Counted from the first letter of the stretch, positions 41,443-50,815 are shown. The stretch: 64,000 nt of DNA from Symbiodinium natans (GCA_905221605.1 CAJNDS010002073.1:58217-122216); one strand, 5' to 3'. Made by a program: numbers and translations. The notes: generated from the sequence alone by a model not told the origin.

Positions 41443-41839
41443 GTTCTTGCAGGCATCTGCCCAGGGTTTATGGTTCAGGGTTTAGAATGTTTAGGGTTCG
41501 TGGTTTAGGGTTTAGGGTTTAGGATTTAAGGTGTAGGGTGCAAGATGTTCGTTGGGAACGTTCTTGAGAGGCTTGCGTAGGCTTTGCTTTTCCAGTCTTT
41601 TCAAAGACGACCCTCCACACAGGTTTGTGTGTTCCTCATGCCAGAGTTTAGGGTTTAGGGTGCAGGGTGCAGGGGTTCAGGGCTTGGGGGCCAGCCATCG
41701 CACTAAAACGCCTTCTGTAGTGTGTAGTCGTGGTGTTATCAAAATCTCCCTAAGGCTTACGCCCGAAACCCTACACCCTAAACCAAGCCCTCAAACAGTG
41801 TGGCTCTCAAGCCTGAAAACCTCCCTTCCCGCTGGCGCA

Positions 41840-41909
41840 GATGCGCCCGTGCCCACGTGCACCAGTGCTTCCCAGACACCAGGCCTGCCGCCGGCGCCCA
41901 CGTCAGGTT
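41840..41909 (+). CDS. Possible Pro/Thr/Ser-rich exon
   Basis: After GGCGCAG reads DAPVPTCTSASQTPGLPPAP then TSG. A low-complexity linker if coding. Confidence 0.35.
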
Positions 41910-41993
41910 TCAGGTTTGGGTGTTTACAGGGGGTTTGAGTTTAATTTAAGTTTAGGGTTGAGGGTTGAGGGTTGAGGATTGAGGGAATCGGGA

Positions 41994-42089
41994 GAGTTCG
42001 ACGACGTCCTGGTCTTTGCGCTGTCCTCCCCCAAAGGACTTCTCACGCGGAGCAGCGCTGGTTTTCTGCTTGAACAGCTTGATACATGA
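41994..42089 (+). CDS. Putative exon, globular
   Basis: Reads EFDDVLVFALSSPKGLLTRS then SAGFLLEQLDT to a TGA. The hydrophobic/charged alternation is protein-like. Family not recognised. Confidence 0.45.
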   Translation, partial: EFDDVLVFALSSPKGLLTRSSAGFLLEQLDT

Positions 42090-42239
42090 TGCCCTAAACC
42101 CTAAACCCTACATCCCAGCAGCAAGCCCCAACGTTCGGATCCTGTCAACTGAACAAGTCAGAAGCGTAACGCCCCCAACCCCAAGCCCGTAGGACCCAAA
42201 CCGTAGACCCCGAAACCACCAACCACTGAAACATCCTGA

Positions 42240-42360
42240 AACCACTGGCACATATATGTATGTATCATATATGTATACATATCACATATTGTATATTGTA
42301 CATTAGATTTTTCGTACATCTTATATTGTACGGTATTTTATTCTGTCATATATGTGTGGA
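42240..42360. repeat. AT-rich ATATGTAT tract
   Basis: About 120 bp rich in ATATGTATACATAT-type palindromic steps, unlike the GC-balanced flanks. No function can be assigned. Confidence 0.6.
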
Positions 42361-42642
42361 GCTGTAACTCTAAGCCCTAAACTTTCCGAACCTAAACCCT
42401 AAACCCTATACCCTAGATTCCGAACCGCTGAGCCTGACCTGTTTCCGAGGTAGGTTAAGGAGGACGTTTCGGGTTTAGGGTTTTCGGTTAAGGGGTACCC
42501 GTAAACGGGAGCCCCTCTTGACCCTCTTCTGGCTCTCTCAAACAGGGACCTTTTCCCCAAGGGTCCCCATGACCCTAAACCCTAAACCCTAAACCGTAAA
42601 CCCTAAACCCTAAACCCTAAACCCCCTACTGTTGGCAGGCCA

Positions 42643-42715
42643 GGCCCCCGGTACCTCCACGAGCTCCGTGCAAACTGCGCCAGGCACTGTCGGGAGCTTT
42701 GCATGTGAGCTCTGG
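42643..42715 (+). CDS. Possible short exon
   Basis: After GGCAG one frame reads PGTSTSSVQTAPGTVGSFAC, another PPVPPRAPCKLRQALSGAL. It follows a CCCTAAA array directly; the frame is uncertain. Confidence 0.35.
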
Positions 42716-43118
42716 ACCCATATGAGGGGGAAGAGGTGTGGTTCTTAAAATCAGAGTTCAGGGTTGAGGATGTAGGGTTTAGGGTTTGTGGGGTTTGAAA
42801 AAACAGAGTTCCGCTTATTCGGGCTCCATCCAAGCTGCAGGCTCCGTGCATCTATGGCACGTATCCATGCAGGATTTTCAGGACTCCCCATGACCACACT
42901 AGTGCCCTGCAACCTTGAAAAGCCAGATAAGCCTCTAAGCACCAGAGCCTACAACCAGGAAGATGTACGCCATGTTGTGATTTTAGTACATCATGTTTTT
43001 TTGCTAGGGTTTAGGGTTTCAGGATTTTAGTGTTTTAGGGTTTAGGATTTGGGGTTAGGGCTCAGGTGGGGGAGGCGGGGGCTTCTGGTCTCTATTCCCT
43101 CTATGCTTCATGTAGAGC

Positions 43119-43202
43119 CCTAAACCCTAAACCCTAAACCCTAAACCCTAAACCCTAAACCCTAAACCCTAAACCCTAAACCCTAAACCTAAACCCTAAA
43201 CC
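43119..43202. repeat. CCCTAAA array
   Basis: About 12 units, one with a deletion, ahead of an island after CTTCCAG at 43211 (about 50 bp, frame uncertain). Confidence 0.95.
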
Positions 43203-43520
43203 ACTTCCAGGCGTGCCAATGTGCTCCGTGGCGCAAGTTGACCCAGGCTCCTCCCTTCCTCGGGTTTGACCCGTCATAGACGAACCACTGCTTTGGTCCT
43301 CTGTGGCGCTTTAGGTTTAGGGTTTAGGGTTTAGGGTTTAGGGTTTGCTTCCAAGGGATCTTGCTGACAGGGCCGATCTTTCCATGGGATCGACCTAATC
43401 ATACCTCCTTTGTCGAGTGCGGCTCGGTTTATTTCAAGGAATGGGAACCCTGAACCCTAAACCCGAAACCCGAAACCCTAAACCCGAAACCCTAAACCCT
43501 AAACCCTAAACCCTAAACCC

Positions 43521-43620
43521 AAATCGGGCTTTGAATTTACGGGCACTTCTGGGGGCAACTGTTTGGTTTTTTGGTACGTCGGGCTTGGCGTCTATCTCGG
43601 GCTTGCGGGCCTGAGCCACG
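43521..43620 (+). CDS. Putative exon with telomere-repeat donor, hydrophobic
   Basis: Reads SGFEFTGTSGGNCLVFWYVG then LGVYLGLAGLSH, ending CACG directly before GTTTAGGG. The hydrophobic stretch could be a membrane segment. The TTTAGGG array that follows is the target of the LTR retrotransposon. Confidence 0.5.
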
Positions 43621-43654
43621 GTTTAGGGTTTAGGGTTTAGGGTTTAGGGTTTAG

Positions 43655-43962
43655 TGTTGAACTGTAGTACCTGTACATGTTTGGCCATAGCCTATCTTGT
43701 TGTTTTCCTTTTGCTCATTAGGCCCAAGAAGTCAGTAAGCCTTGAGCATGCTTTCAACCTTGTATAGTGTACAGCACAACTAACATCTCAGACTGTAGGT
43801 GCTGTAGCCCACAGTCCCTAGAAGTAGCTATCAGTTCAAGGACCTTTCTTTGTTGCTTGCGTGTAAAAGATCTCCGCGTTAGTGTGTGCCTGCAATGGAT
43901 TCGGATTCAGGGAATATGCGCAGTCCACTGTTTCCTTCCATGCCTGCTGGTACACACCAGCA
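43655..43962 (+). repeat. 5' LTR
   Basis: 308 bp, starts TGTTGAACTG, ends CACACCAGCA; matches 47749-48056 base for base by eye. It must carry the promoter. The gag ATG at 43895 lies inside it. Confidence 0.92.
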
Positions 43963-45748
43963 GGTTATGAGCCCAACGCTTGGGCAGGGCAACAGCACCA
44001 CCGGAGTGACTTCATCAGTTTCAGCGGGAGGCGCTGAGACTGATGGGCCACAAACTACGTTTGGGATTGGTGCCCCTTCTGGTTTGGAAGCTGGATCATT
44101 TGGGTCAGTTTTGGACGGTGGGGACGCAATCCGACATTCACTGGCTACGGGAAGGGCGCATGGGGATGCAGAGCACAACGCCCATGTGCCGAACAAGCAA
44201 GGTGGCGAACAGGATCCACCTGTTGCTGAACAGAAAACTCCGGGCGAAAGCCTAGGACCTCGAGGCCAAGGCACACCGGATGCGAAGTCGTTTTTTCCAG
44301 AGTTTGGGAGTGGATGGCCCAGACTGTCAGGGACATGGAGGAGTTTTGCAAGAGTGTTGACGGCAAGGCATGATGATGAGGCACCGAGTGTCAGTACAGA
44401 TCTGCTTTCGCCAAGGTTTGGCATGGAAGCGAACCATGCGTGCAGTGACCAAGGGTTGTTCAGAGGAGTGTGGCTTTTGGTTGGTACGGGGGTTAGTCCT
44501 AGTGAGGGTTGCCCGCTTCAAGATAGTTTAGGAGGGGTGCAAGCCGAAGTGCCGATTGCATCGCTTCCCGGGAGGGATGGCCTTCCAGAGCATGCCACTG
44601 TTGTGGCATCGAGTCGTGCCGACTCACCAGCCGTGTGTGCAAATGTGTGCAGTGCAACGCCGGCCGGAAGGCCTGGTACCATGCAAGGTGCCCAGGTCCA
44701 AGGTCCCAATCCAGCAGCCATGCTGGCAGGACTCCAAGGTCCCAATCCAGCAGCCAGCGGGCAGGACTCCCAGGTGCACAGGCGCAAGGTGCCCAGGTCC
44801 AAGGTCCCAATCCAGCCGCCGAGCTGGCAGGACTCCCAGGTGCCACTCAATCTGCGCCACGTGCCCGTTGGTGCAACCAACGCTTTGCAGGGACCGCAGG
44901 TTCCATCTTTTACAGGCTCAATGCCACTTCCGCCGCAGGCCCAAACCCCTAATCCTTGCTTAAGGGGTTCGGCTGAGTCAGACTTGTTGTCTGGTATGAA
45001 TGTTCAGACTACGTCTTCCGGTGCTGAGGGGGTTTGGACTCCGCAGTCAGTGAAGGGGGTGGGGGTGCAGCAGCCATGTTCACAGCATGTGCCGCCTGCG
45101 CCCGCAAGGGTCGCGCACGCATTAGGTTCACATGCGCAGCTCATTCCAGGAGGAGCGGTCGCCGGCCACGCAGGTTCTCAGTTTGCTCCATCAGGGTTTC
45201 CAGCGCAGCAGCCGTTGCTAGAAGCGCTCACTGCGGGAGTGTTGCAGCTGCAGGGCCTCCAGGCCCAGCTCACCATGGATAAGGGCGACAACGAGGTTGT
45301 GAAACCTGGTTCCCCAATTCTTCCCTCGCTAGGGCCTCCAGAGCCGGCAAGCGGGTCGCTCATTTTCCAGGATTGGTTGGAGCTCATACACAACCCAATG
45401 TGTGACCTTTCCAATTCCTCCCATGTTTGGTGGGCACATGTGTTGCAGGTAAGCAGGGAGGCGTATACCAGGTGGTGTGTTGCAAGTCCGCTGGACAGAC
45501 TCAGCATTGAGCCTCAGGAACAGGGTTCGGCTTCAGGAAGGTGGGTCAGGGTCAACTCGCGTGCGTGTGGCATGATACTTGAGGCTTTAGACCCCTCAGT
45601 AAAAGCCCACATTCTTGCCCGCCGCGCCACGGGAGTGGCTGCCTGCCTGCTGTTTCGCCGAGAGGTGGCTGGTGCTAAGAAGCCTTCAAAGTCCTTGCTT
45701 GATTCAAGACGTACACTCAGGCGTCATGGCCTTGAGGGATTGGGGTAG
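43895..45748 (+). CDS. gag-like polyprotein, N-terminal part
   Basis: Starts MDSDSGNMRSPLFPSM within the LTR, as Ty1 TYA does, and reads across the primer-binding site. The first 400 residues are Ser/Pro/Gln-rich and disordered, with a tandem repeat of CAGGTCCAAGGTCCCAAT-type units (44690-44840). A folded gag-core-like region begins near IFQDWLELIHNPMCDL (45360) with YTRWCVASPLDRLSI. The frame ends at TAG 45746-45748, but gag homology moves to another frame around 45660-45690, so a 1-nt frameshift lies there. Confidence 0.75.
   Translation: MDSDSGNMRSPLFPSMPAGTHQQVMSPTLGQGNSTTGVTSSVSAGGAETDGPQTTFGIGAPSGLEAGSFGSVLDGGDAIRHSLATGRAHGDAEHNAHVPNKQGGEQDPPVAEQKTPGESLGPRGQGTPDAKSFFPEFGSGWPRLSGTWRSFARVLTARHDDEAPSVSTDLLSPRFGMEANHACSDQGLFRGVWLLVGTGVSPSEGCPLQDSLGGVQAEVPIASLPGRDGLPEHATVVASSRADSPAVCANVCSATPAGRPGTMQGAQVQGPNPAAMLAGLQGPNPAASGQDSQVHRRKVPRSKVPIQPPSWQDSQVPLNLRHVPVGATNALQGPQVPSFTGSMPLPPQAQTPNPCLRGSAESDLLSGMNVQTTSSGAEGVWTPQSVKGVGVQQPCSQHVPPAPARVAHALGSHAQLIPGGAVAGHAGSQFAPSGFPAQQPLLEALTAGVLQLQGLQAQLTMDKGDNEVVKPGSPILPSLGPPEPASGSLIFQDWLELIHNPMCDLSNSSHVWWAHVLQVSREAYTRWCVASPLDRLSIEPQEQGSASGRWVRVNSRACGMILEALDPSVKAHILARRATGVAACLLFRREVAGAKKPSKSLLDSRRTLRRHGLEGLG
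43963..43982 (+). promoter_or_regulatory. Primer-binding site, half-tRNA type
   Basis: GGTTATGAGCCCAACGCT begins immediately after the 5' LTR. It is complementary to the anticodon stem-loop region of eukaryotic initiator tRNA-Met (contains GGGCUCAUAACC), not to a tRNA 3' CCA end. Drosophila copia is the known precedent for priming with a half initiator tRNA. The complement continues with AAGCGT, also found in that tRNA arm with one base missing. Confidence 0.75.
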
Positions 45749-46139
45749 GTGGCATCGGAGATGCGTCGAGTGCGGCATGATGGTCCCGGATCCCATGGTT
45801 TTAGCCAGAGCTCTTACGGAAATGACCCGTGGAGTGTTGGAGGGGCATTCTGATGCAGCGTTTCGTATGCAATGCGCGCGTGCCGTGTTGCGCATCGACC
45901 AACATCCCTCGGGAGAGGAGGTCCTCACTTATCATCGTCATCTGCTGGCAGAGTTTGAAACTTTGGCACTGGCGCAGCCAGAGGTTTCAGCTGGCAAGGT
46001 AGCTGAGATTTCCAACTCAGGTGAGCAGGCCAATAAAAGTCATAGCGTCACCCAAAACGAAAAGCCGCGTTTGCCTACCAGGAAATTGTGCAAATTCTTC
46101 GTGTTGTCGCGTGGTTGCCAGAAAGGGTTCACACTGTGA
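45669..46139 (+). CDS. gag C-terminal part, second frame
   Basis: Contains MALRDWGRWHRRCVECGM, PDPMVLARALTEMTRGVL and VLTYHRHLLAEFETLAL, which correspond in order to the conserved C-terminal gag region of dinoflagellate copia-like elements. It then starts a CCCH finger (KLCKFFVLSRGCQKG) but reaches TGA at 46137 before the last Cys and His, which lie in the next frame. Confidence 0.7.
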   Translation: MVLRSLQSPCLIQDVHSGVMALRDWGRWHRRCVECGMMVPDPMVLARALTEMTRGVLEGHSDAAFRMQCARAVLRIDQHPSGEEVLTYHRHLLAEFETLALAQPEVSAGKVAEISNSGEQANKSHSVTQNEKPRLPTRKLCKFFVLSRGCQKGFTL

Positions 46140-47448
46140 GTATGCTCATGATCTGAGTGTGTTTTCCGCTCAGGACAAGGCCAACAGGTGTTGGAAATGC
46201 GGTTCCAAAGAACATCACCGCAAGGATTGTCGGGCAGGAAGGGTGAACGAAGCAAGCCCCCAACTCCAGCCTCAGGTTCAGGAGGAGCTGGCAGCGCAGG
46301 ATGCAACCAACTCCACGCAGGCCACAGGTCCAGGAGGAGACACGCGCAGGAGCGAAGCCGCTCCCCAGATCCCAGTTTTCGAGCCGAGAATGGGGGTCTG
46401 GGAAGAGGTCCAGAAGGGCCATCGTCAGGATGCTGGCCAGGTGTTGCCCAAGCTTTTTGGGGAGTTGGTGAAGGCCTGCTGTGATGCCAGCAGACGTCAG
46501 GAATCGCTTCAGACTCCAAACCCCATTCCTCAAATGCGCTCACTTCATGTTCATGCTCAGGCACTGGCGTTGGTAGACTCAGGTGCCACGCATCCCCTGA
46601 GACAGGCTGGCGCTCAGGAGGAATGGGATACTGCGGTTGAGGTGGATGTGAGCTTGGGTGGCAACGTGCGTGCGCTCGCGCGTCTCACATGCAATGGCAC
46701 TCTGCTCACACCACCCGGAAGGGAAGGAACCCAAACAATCATACCCATGGGTGCAGTGATCAGTCGCTTGGGGTTTAGGCTTAGTTGGGTGAGCGATGCC
46801 GATTGTGCATTTCACCACCCTGACGGGCAGGTCATTCCCCTTGTGATTCGCCGCGGCTGCCCCTACATGTGTAAACACGTCGCGCTTGAGTTGATTGCCC
46901 AGTTGGAGGCCGATGTGCGGCATGAGCGTGCCAATGCTGCCGGAACCTCACAGGTGGGCCTGCGCGGGAGCAGCAGCGAAGCAACGTCCAGGTTGCCCCG
47001 AAATGTGGAGCCAATGAGCCGCAAGCTCAACCTGCACCCGCGAAATCAACTAAGGTGTAGCGCATCAGAGAGCGGCAAACCACATGCGACCAGTGCTTTT
47101 GTAGCCGCTTCAAGGTTGAGGCTGGGCTCGGGAAAGGGTTGTGGCAACATTGGTGCGACCAACAGCCCACATGATAGCCAGTCCACGCCAGTGTGTTTCA
47201 AGCTGAACGCGCAAGACAGCGATGACGATGGCGATGCAGACCCCAATCGAGGTGACAGCACGCCTTGTGCGTACGACTTCAGTGATTGGACACACTGTTC
47301 CAGCATGCCCGCGTTGTCCAGCCGTCAACTTCTGGACCGACAGCGGTTTGTTCATAGACGTGCTCGATTGACTAGACCTTGTGATGTCAACCCCGGCGTG
47401 CGTCGCAAATATTTGTTGCCAGCATCGGACTTGGACGCTGTGTCCTAA
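46126..47448 (+). CDS. Zinc-knuckle and aspartic protease region, third frame
   Basis: Begins in frame with SHCEYAHDL, the second half of the CCCH finger, then the CCHC knuckle CWKCGSKEHHRKDC (46189-46230), a variable linker, and the retropepsin-like ALVDSGATHPLR (catalytic Asp at 46576) with a second strand-rich part (IIPMGAVISRLGFRLSW, HPDGQVIPLVIRRGCPYM). After about residue 300 it is Ser/Arg-rich with no integrase or RT motif and ends in TAA at 47446-47448. An ATG at 46021 precedes it but would start within gag in the wrong frame. Confidence 0.75.
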   Translation, partial: GSHCEYAHDLSVFSAQDKANRCWKCGSKEHHRKDCRAGRVNEASPQLQPQVQEELAAQDATNSTQATGPGGDTRRSEAAPQIPVFEPRMGVWEEVQKGHRQDAGQVLPKLFGELVKACCDASRRQESLQTPNPIPQMRSLHVHAQALALVDSGATHPLRQAGAQEEWDTAVEVDVSLGGNVRALARLTCNGTLLTPPGREGTQTIIPMGAVISRLGFRLSWVSDADCAFHHPDGQVIPLVIRRGCPYMCKHVALELIAQLEADVRHERANAAGTSQVGLRGSSSEATSRLPRNVEPMSRKLNLHPRNQLRCSASESGKPHATSAFVAASRLRLGSGKGCGNIGATNSPHDSQSTPVCFKLNAQDSDDDGDADPNRGDSTPCAYDFSDWTHCSSMPALSSRQLLDRQRFVHRRARLTRPCDVNPGVRRKYLLPASDLDAVS

Positions 47449-47730
47449 GCCGAGTAGAATTTGGCATTTTGTCTTGCATGAGTTTGCCAGGCTTGTTGCT
47501 TGTTGAGCTTTTGTGCAGTTCGTTGAGCCCAGCAAGACAACTCCGCCCTGACGGGCAGGACTTGCTAAAGTAAGTCCCTGCCAGTTTGCTTTCTTCTGCA
47601 AGAGGTGCCTTGAGAGCCCTCGCACTCTGAGGCCAGCCGGCCAGCTGTAGTCCTTCCTTTTGGGGGAGTCTGTGCCTCCTCCCGGAAGGGATGGACATGT
47701 ACAGGTTTCTGTTTGTCGCTTCCTCCTAGC

Positions 47731-47748
47731 GAAGGAGCGAAGGAGGAG
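47731..47748 (+). promoter_or_regulatory. Polypurine tract
   Basis: GAAGGAGCGAAGGAGGAG, with a single C, lies immediately 5' of the 3' LTR, the expected site of plus-strand DNA priming. Confidence 0.8.
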
Positions 47749-48056
47749 TGTTGAACTGTAGTACCTGTACATGTTTGGCCATAGCCTATCTTGTTGTTTT
47801 CCTTTTGCTCATTAGGCCCAAGAAGTCAGTAAGCCTTGAGCATGCTTTCAACCTTGTATAGTGTACAGCACAACTAACATCTCAGACTGTAGGTGCTGTA
47901 GCCCACAGTCCCTAGAAGTAGCTATCAGTTCAAGGACCTTTCTTTGTTGCTTGCGTGTAAAAGATCTCCGCGTTAGTGTGTGCCTGCAATGGATTCGGAT
48001 TCAGGGAATATGCGCAGTCCACTGTTTCCTTCCATGCCTGCTGGTACACACCAGCA
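47749..48056 (+). repeat. 3' LTR
   Basis: 308 bp, TGTTGAACTG to CACACCAGCA, followed by the TTTAG target duplication and then the rest of the TTTAGGG array (48057-48115). Confidence 0.92.
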
Positions 48057-48120
48057 TTTAGGGTTTAGGGTTTAGGGTTTAGGGTTTAGGGTTTAGGGTT
48101 TAGGGTTTAGGGTTAGGGTT

Positions 48121-48212
48121 GAGGCCTTTCAAAACAATGTGCAGCTGCACACGGAGCGATCCACGGAAACCGGTGCCACGAAACCCTCAGGCCCTAAACA
48201 TCTTCTCAAGGC
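48121..48212 (+). CDS. Putative exon
   Basis: Reads EAFQNNVQLHTERSTETGAT then KPSGPKHLLK and runs into the F2 element. It immediately follows the TTTAGGG array that holds the retrotransposon, an exception to the C-rich-left rule; its acceptor is not evident. Confidence 0.4.
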
Positions 48213-48306
48213 TATCCCAGTGGTACCCATCTCCTTTTTTGGGGTTCAAGGTTCCCTTGTAAGGTAACCCAAAACAGGGTACCCTTATCAACATATGGTT
48301 ACTACC
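48213..48306. mobile_element. F2 family inverted-repeat element
   Basis: CCCAGTGGTACCC at the left, GGGTACCCTTAT ... GGTTACTACC at the right; coding-like sequence on both sides. Confidence 0.6.
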
Positions 48307-48490
48307 AAGTCTTCAGTGGCCAACGTCTGGCATGGGGGCCTCAAACTTCTTGAGATGCTGTTGCTTGGTGACGCTTGCACACGAATGGGGCTTCCCAAAA
48401 TTGGGACTCCCTTGCCTGGGGCACTTGTACATGGGCAGCTATATGCCATATTTGGGATACATTGGGTGGGTGGAGGAAAAGTTCTTTCTT
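48307..48490 (+). CDS. Putative exon after F2, unrecognised
   Basis: Reads SSVANVWHGGLKLLEMLLLG, ACTRMGLPKIGTPLPGALVH and GQLYAIFGIHWVGGG to a TGA at 48490-48492. Good protein-like composition. Likely the continuation of the exon at 48121. Confidence 0.5.
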
Positions 48491-48537
48491 GAGGAAACGC
48501 CCAGATTCAAGTCGCAAACATGCAGGACCCAAAGACT

Positions 48538-48702
48538 CCCCCCCCTCCCCCCCCCAACCCAACAACCAACCCCCCATCCCCCACCCTCCCCGCCCCCCCC
48601 CCCCCCCCCCGCGCCGCCCCTCCACCCACCCCCCCCCCCCCCCCGCCCCCCCTCCAACCCCCCCCCCCCCCCCCCCACCCACGCACCCCCATACCCCCCC
48701 AC
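48538..48702. repeat. Poly-C tract
   Basis: About 165 bp of nearly pure C with A and G interruptions. Proline-rich and glycine-rich ORFs here are artefacts. Confidence 0.95.
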
Positions 48703-48918
48703 CCGCCGAGCTCCGGCTTGTAGAGTATGTAGTGTTAAGTTTAGGGACTGTACGGCTTTCTGAGTCTTAGCACAGGCCTGGCTTCAAAGCCCTGCAGGAT
48801 TTAGGGCTTCGGAGGGCTCCTTCCAGCCCTTCTGCAAAGTCTGTAACTGATGCGCATATTTCTTCCATGGGTTTAGGGAATTGGAGTTTCTGGCGACACA
48901 CTTGAGCTCACTGGGCAG

Positions 48919-48999
48919 GCTCCCCCGTCACAAATTCCTCGGTGCAAGCGGCCCCCTTGGATACCGACGTCGCCGTGCAAACAGGCACGGCGACATGTG
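48919..48999 (+). CDS. 81-nt exon with telomere-repeat donor
   Basis: Acceptor GGGCAG; ends at GTG directly before GTTTAGGG. Phase 0 reads APPSQIPRCKRPPWIPTSPC; another open frame reads SPVTNSSVQAAPLDTDVAVQ. The exon ends are clearer than the frame. Confidence 0.5.
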
Positions 49000-49246
49000 G
49001 TTTAGGGTTCAGGGTTGAGGGTTTAGGGTTTGCCCTCCAGCCTTCGCCGCCCTCGAACGGAGTGGACCGCCCCTTTCAAAATTGAGGGGCCTCCTTGGAA
49101 ACAAGCGAAGTGGTAAGGAATCATGGCTCTTGAGCCCACACTCAGAACTCCAGATTCCGAACCCCAAACCCTAAACCCTAAACCCTGAACCCTAAACCCT
49201 AAGCCCTCAACCCTAAACCCTACTTCTTCTGATCCGGGTTGGTCAG

Positions 49247-49300
49247 GCTCAAGGGTCTTTCCCTCGGACCCCTGAGGCGGTACCCTTGGGTGTGGGGGCG
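49247..49300 (+). CDS. 54-nt exon with telomere-repeat donor
   Basis: Acceptor TGGTCAG, 18 codons in phase 0 (AQGSFPRTPEAVPLGVGA), then GTTTAGGGTTTAGGG. A compact example of an AG ... GTTTAGGG bounded exon. Confidence 0.5.
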
Positions 49301-49835
49301 GTTTAGGGTTTAGGGTTTAGGGTTTATGGTTTGTATTAAAGATTCCTTAGGGTCATATAAGGGCCGAGTGAGGAGAACCTCTTATGGGTACATCCTTAGG
49401 GGTCCGAGCATAACTTCCTCTTTGTTTAGGGTTTAGGGTTTAGGGTTTAGGGTTTAGGGCTCAGCCTGTAGGGAGCCCCGCCTGGAGCGGTAGCTCTTCA
49501 GCGCGTTGACGGATTGTCGGGGTGCAAAACCAAGCGGTGGTCAGAAGTGGGCCCTGAAATCTGTGATTTTTGTTCAAAAGGGCGTATGTTTAGGGTTCAG
49601 GGTTCAGGGTTCAGGGTTAGGATTCAGGGTTAGGGGGTTTAGGGTTTAGCGAACACTTGACGTCGCAGCCACGCAGCCAAACAAGGCCTCTGCCAAGAGC
49701 AGAAATAGCCCCATGAAAGTGCACACATACTTGCACTAAACCCTATAAGCCCTCAACCCTACATCCTAAACCCGAATCCCGAAACCCTAAACCCTAAACC
49801 CTACACCGTTCGTGTGGTGTTTGGAGCGTGACGTC

Positions 49836-49894
49836 AGGAGATGATTTGCAGCCACAGTTGCCTTGGTCTCAGACGGGGCCAAACGGTTTTGGGT
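49836..49894 (+). CDS. Possible short exon
   Basis: One frame reads GDDLQPQLPWSQTGPNGF after GACGTCAG and ends GG before GTTCAGGG. Left flank is CCCTAAA; right flank is a degenerate repeat. Confidence 0.35.
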
Positions 49895-50639
49895 TCAGGG
49901 TGTCGGGCCGGCCCTGGGGATCTAAGACCCTGGAAGTAAGGAATTCCCCAAACCCTAAACTCTAAACCTACCTTGAAAGGCCTGCATGCCCTCAATTTCA
50001 AAACCCACCTGGACTAGCGCATATCCCCGTTGAAGGCTAGGGGTTAGGGTTTAGGGTGTACTCTTTAGGCTTCAGGCTTCAGGCTTTAGGCTGTATTATA
50101 GGGTTTCAGGGATCAGGGTTTAGCAGGACCTAGAGTAGGCCCTCCCTTTTGTAGGGCTTAGGTCCTGGTTTTCTTTTGGGTCTAGACGGGCAATGGCTCA
50201 GAGTTTATGGCTTTGGGGGGTACAATGCGGCCGTCAGGGATGGGGTGTGTAGGCTTCAGGGCTGTAGGTCTGTCGTTAGGGTTTTTGTTTGTGGGGTCTC
50301 CAGCTTTATTTATTGCTCAAGGTTTTGAAGCACTGGCCTACACAAAGAAAGGTCGGGACTTGCAAGGTGTTTCCAAATCATTGGAGCTCCTATGCGCGTA
50401 AGGGAAGTTTCCCGTACTAAGTGCATTCAAGGGTATTCAGGTTACTCCTGGTAGGCATGGTAAACCCCAAGCCCTACGTAAACCCCAAACCCCTAAGCTC
50501 CTAAGCCCCTAAGCCCCTAAACCCCTAAACCCCAAACCCCAAATCCCCCTACATCCTATCCCTAATCCGATTCTGAACCCCAACTGCCTGGTGAGTGAGG
50601 GCACTTGGTAGGTGACGGTCAAGACCATATACGTGTTCC

Positions 50640-50697
50640 GCATCAGATGCAAAAACCCTGATAGCAAGATCAGCTAAGCAATCGGAGCTTCAACGAC
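50640..50697 (+). CDS. Exon left of F1 introner
   Basis: Reads DAKTLIARSAKQSELQR and joins in frame to the sequence after the F1 element (PRDPEGREDEEC) if the element and one CTAGG copy are removed. The 5' limit is uncertain. Confidence 0.5.
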
Positions 50698-50815
50698 CTA
50701 GGACCGGGAGTAGGCCCTTATTTCCTTTTTTTTTGGGTTGGGGGTTCCCTTATAATCCCCTTGAAACCAAAAAGGGCACCCTTTTTATTCCTAGGTTACT
50801 CCCGGGTCTTCTAGG
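50698..50815. mobile_element. F1 introner with CTAGG duplication
   Basis: CTAGG at 50698-50702 and 50811-50815 flanks a 108-bp element with ends ACCGGGAGTA and TACTCCCGGGT and the internal ACCAAAAAGGGCACCC. Same five-base target and same orientation as the copy at 16667. Confidence 0.75.

Larger units (their letters stand above)
43655..48056 (+). mobile_element. Ty1/copia-like LTR retrotransposon, gag-protease only
   Basis: A 4402-bp element with two 308-bp LTRs that I read as identical, TG...CA ends, a primer-binding site, a polypurine tract and a 5-bp target duplication TTTAG (43650-43654, 48057-48061). The coding part holds a gag-like region with a CCCH finger, a CCHC knuckle and a DSGATH aspartic protease. 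No integrase (HHCC, DDE), reverse transcriptase (YVDD-type) or RNase H frame is found in the remaining sequence. Identical LTRs mean a recent insertion; missing enzymes mean it must have moved with proteins supplied in trans. The gag and protease organisation matches copia-like elements of dinoflagellates as I know them. Confidence 0.9.

Noticed and set aside
47110-47772. 220-codon minus-strand ORF
   Set aside because: It overlaps the protease-region frame and 3' end of the retrotransposon in antisense, shows no known motif, and its composition fits a shadow frame.
48341-48770. Pro-rich and Gly-rich ORFs
   Set aside because: They depend on the poly-C tract at 48538-48702; only the part upstream of it (48307-48490) looks like protein.
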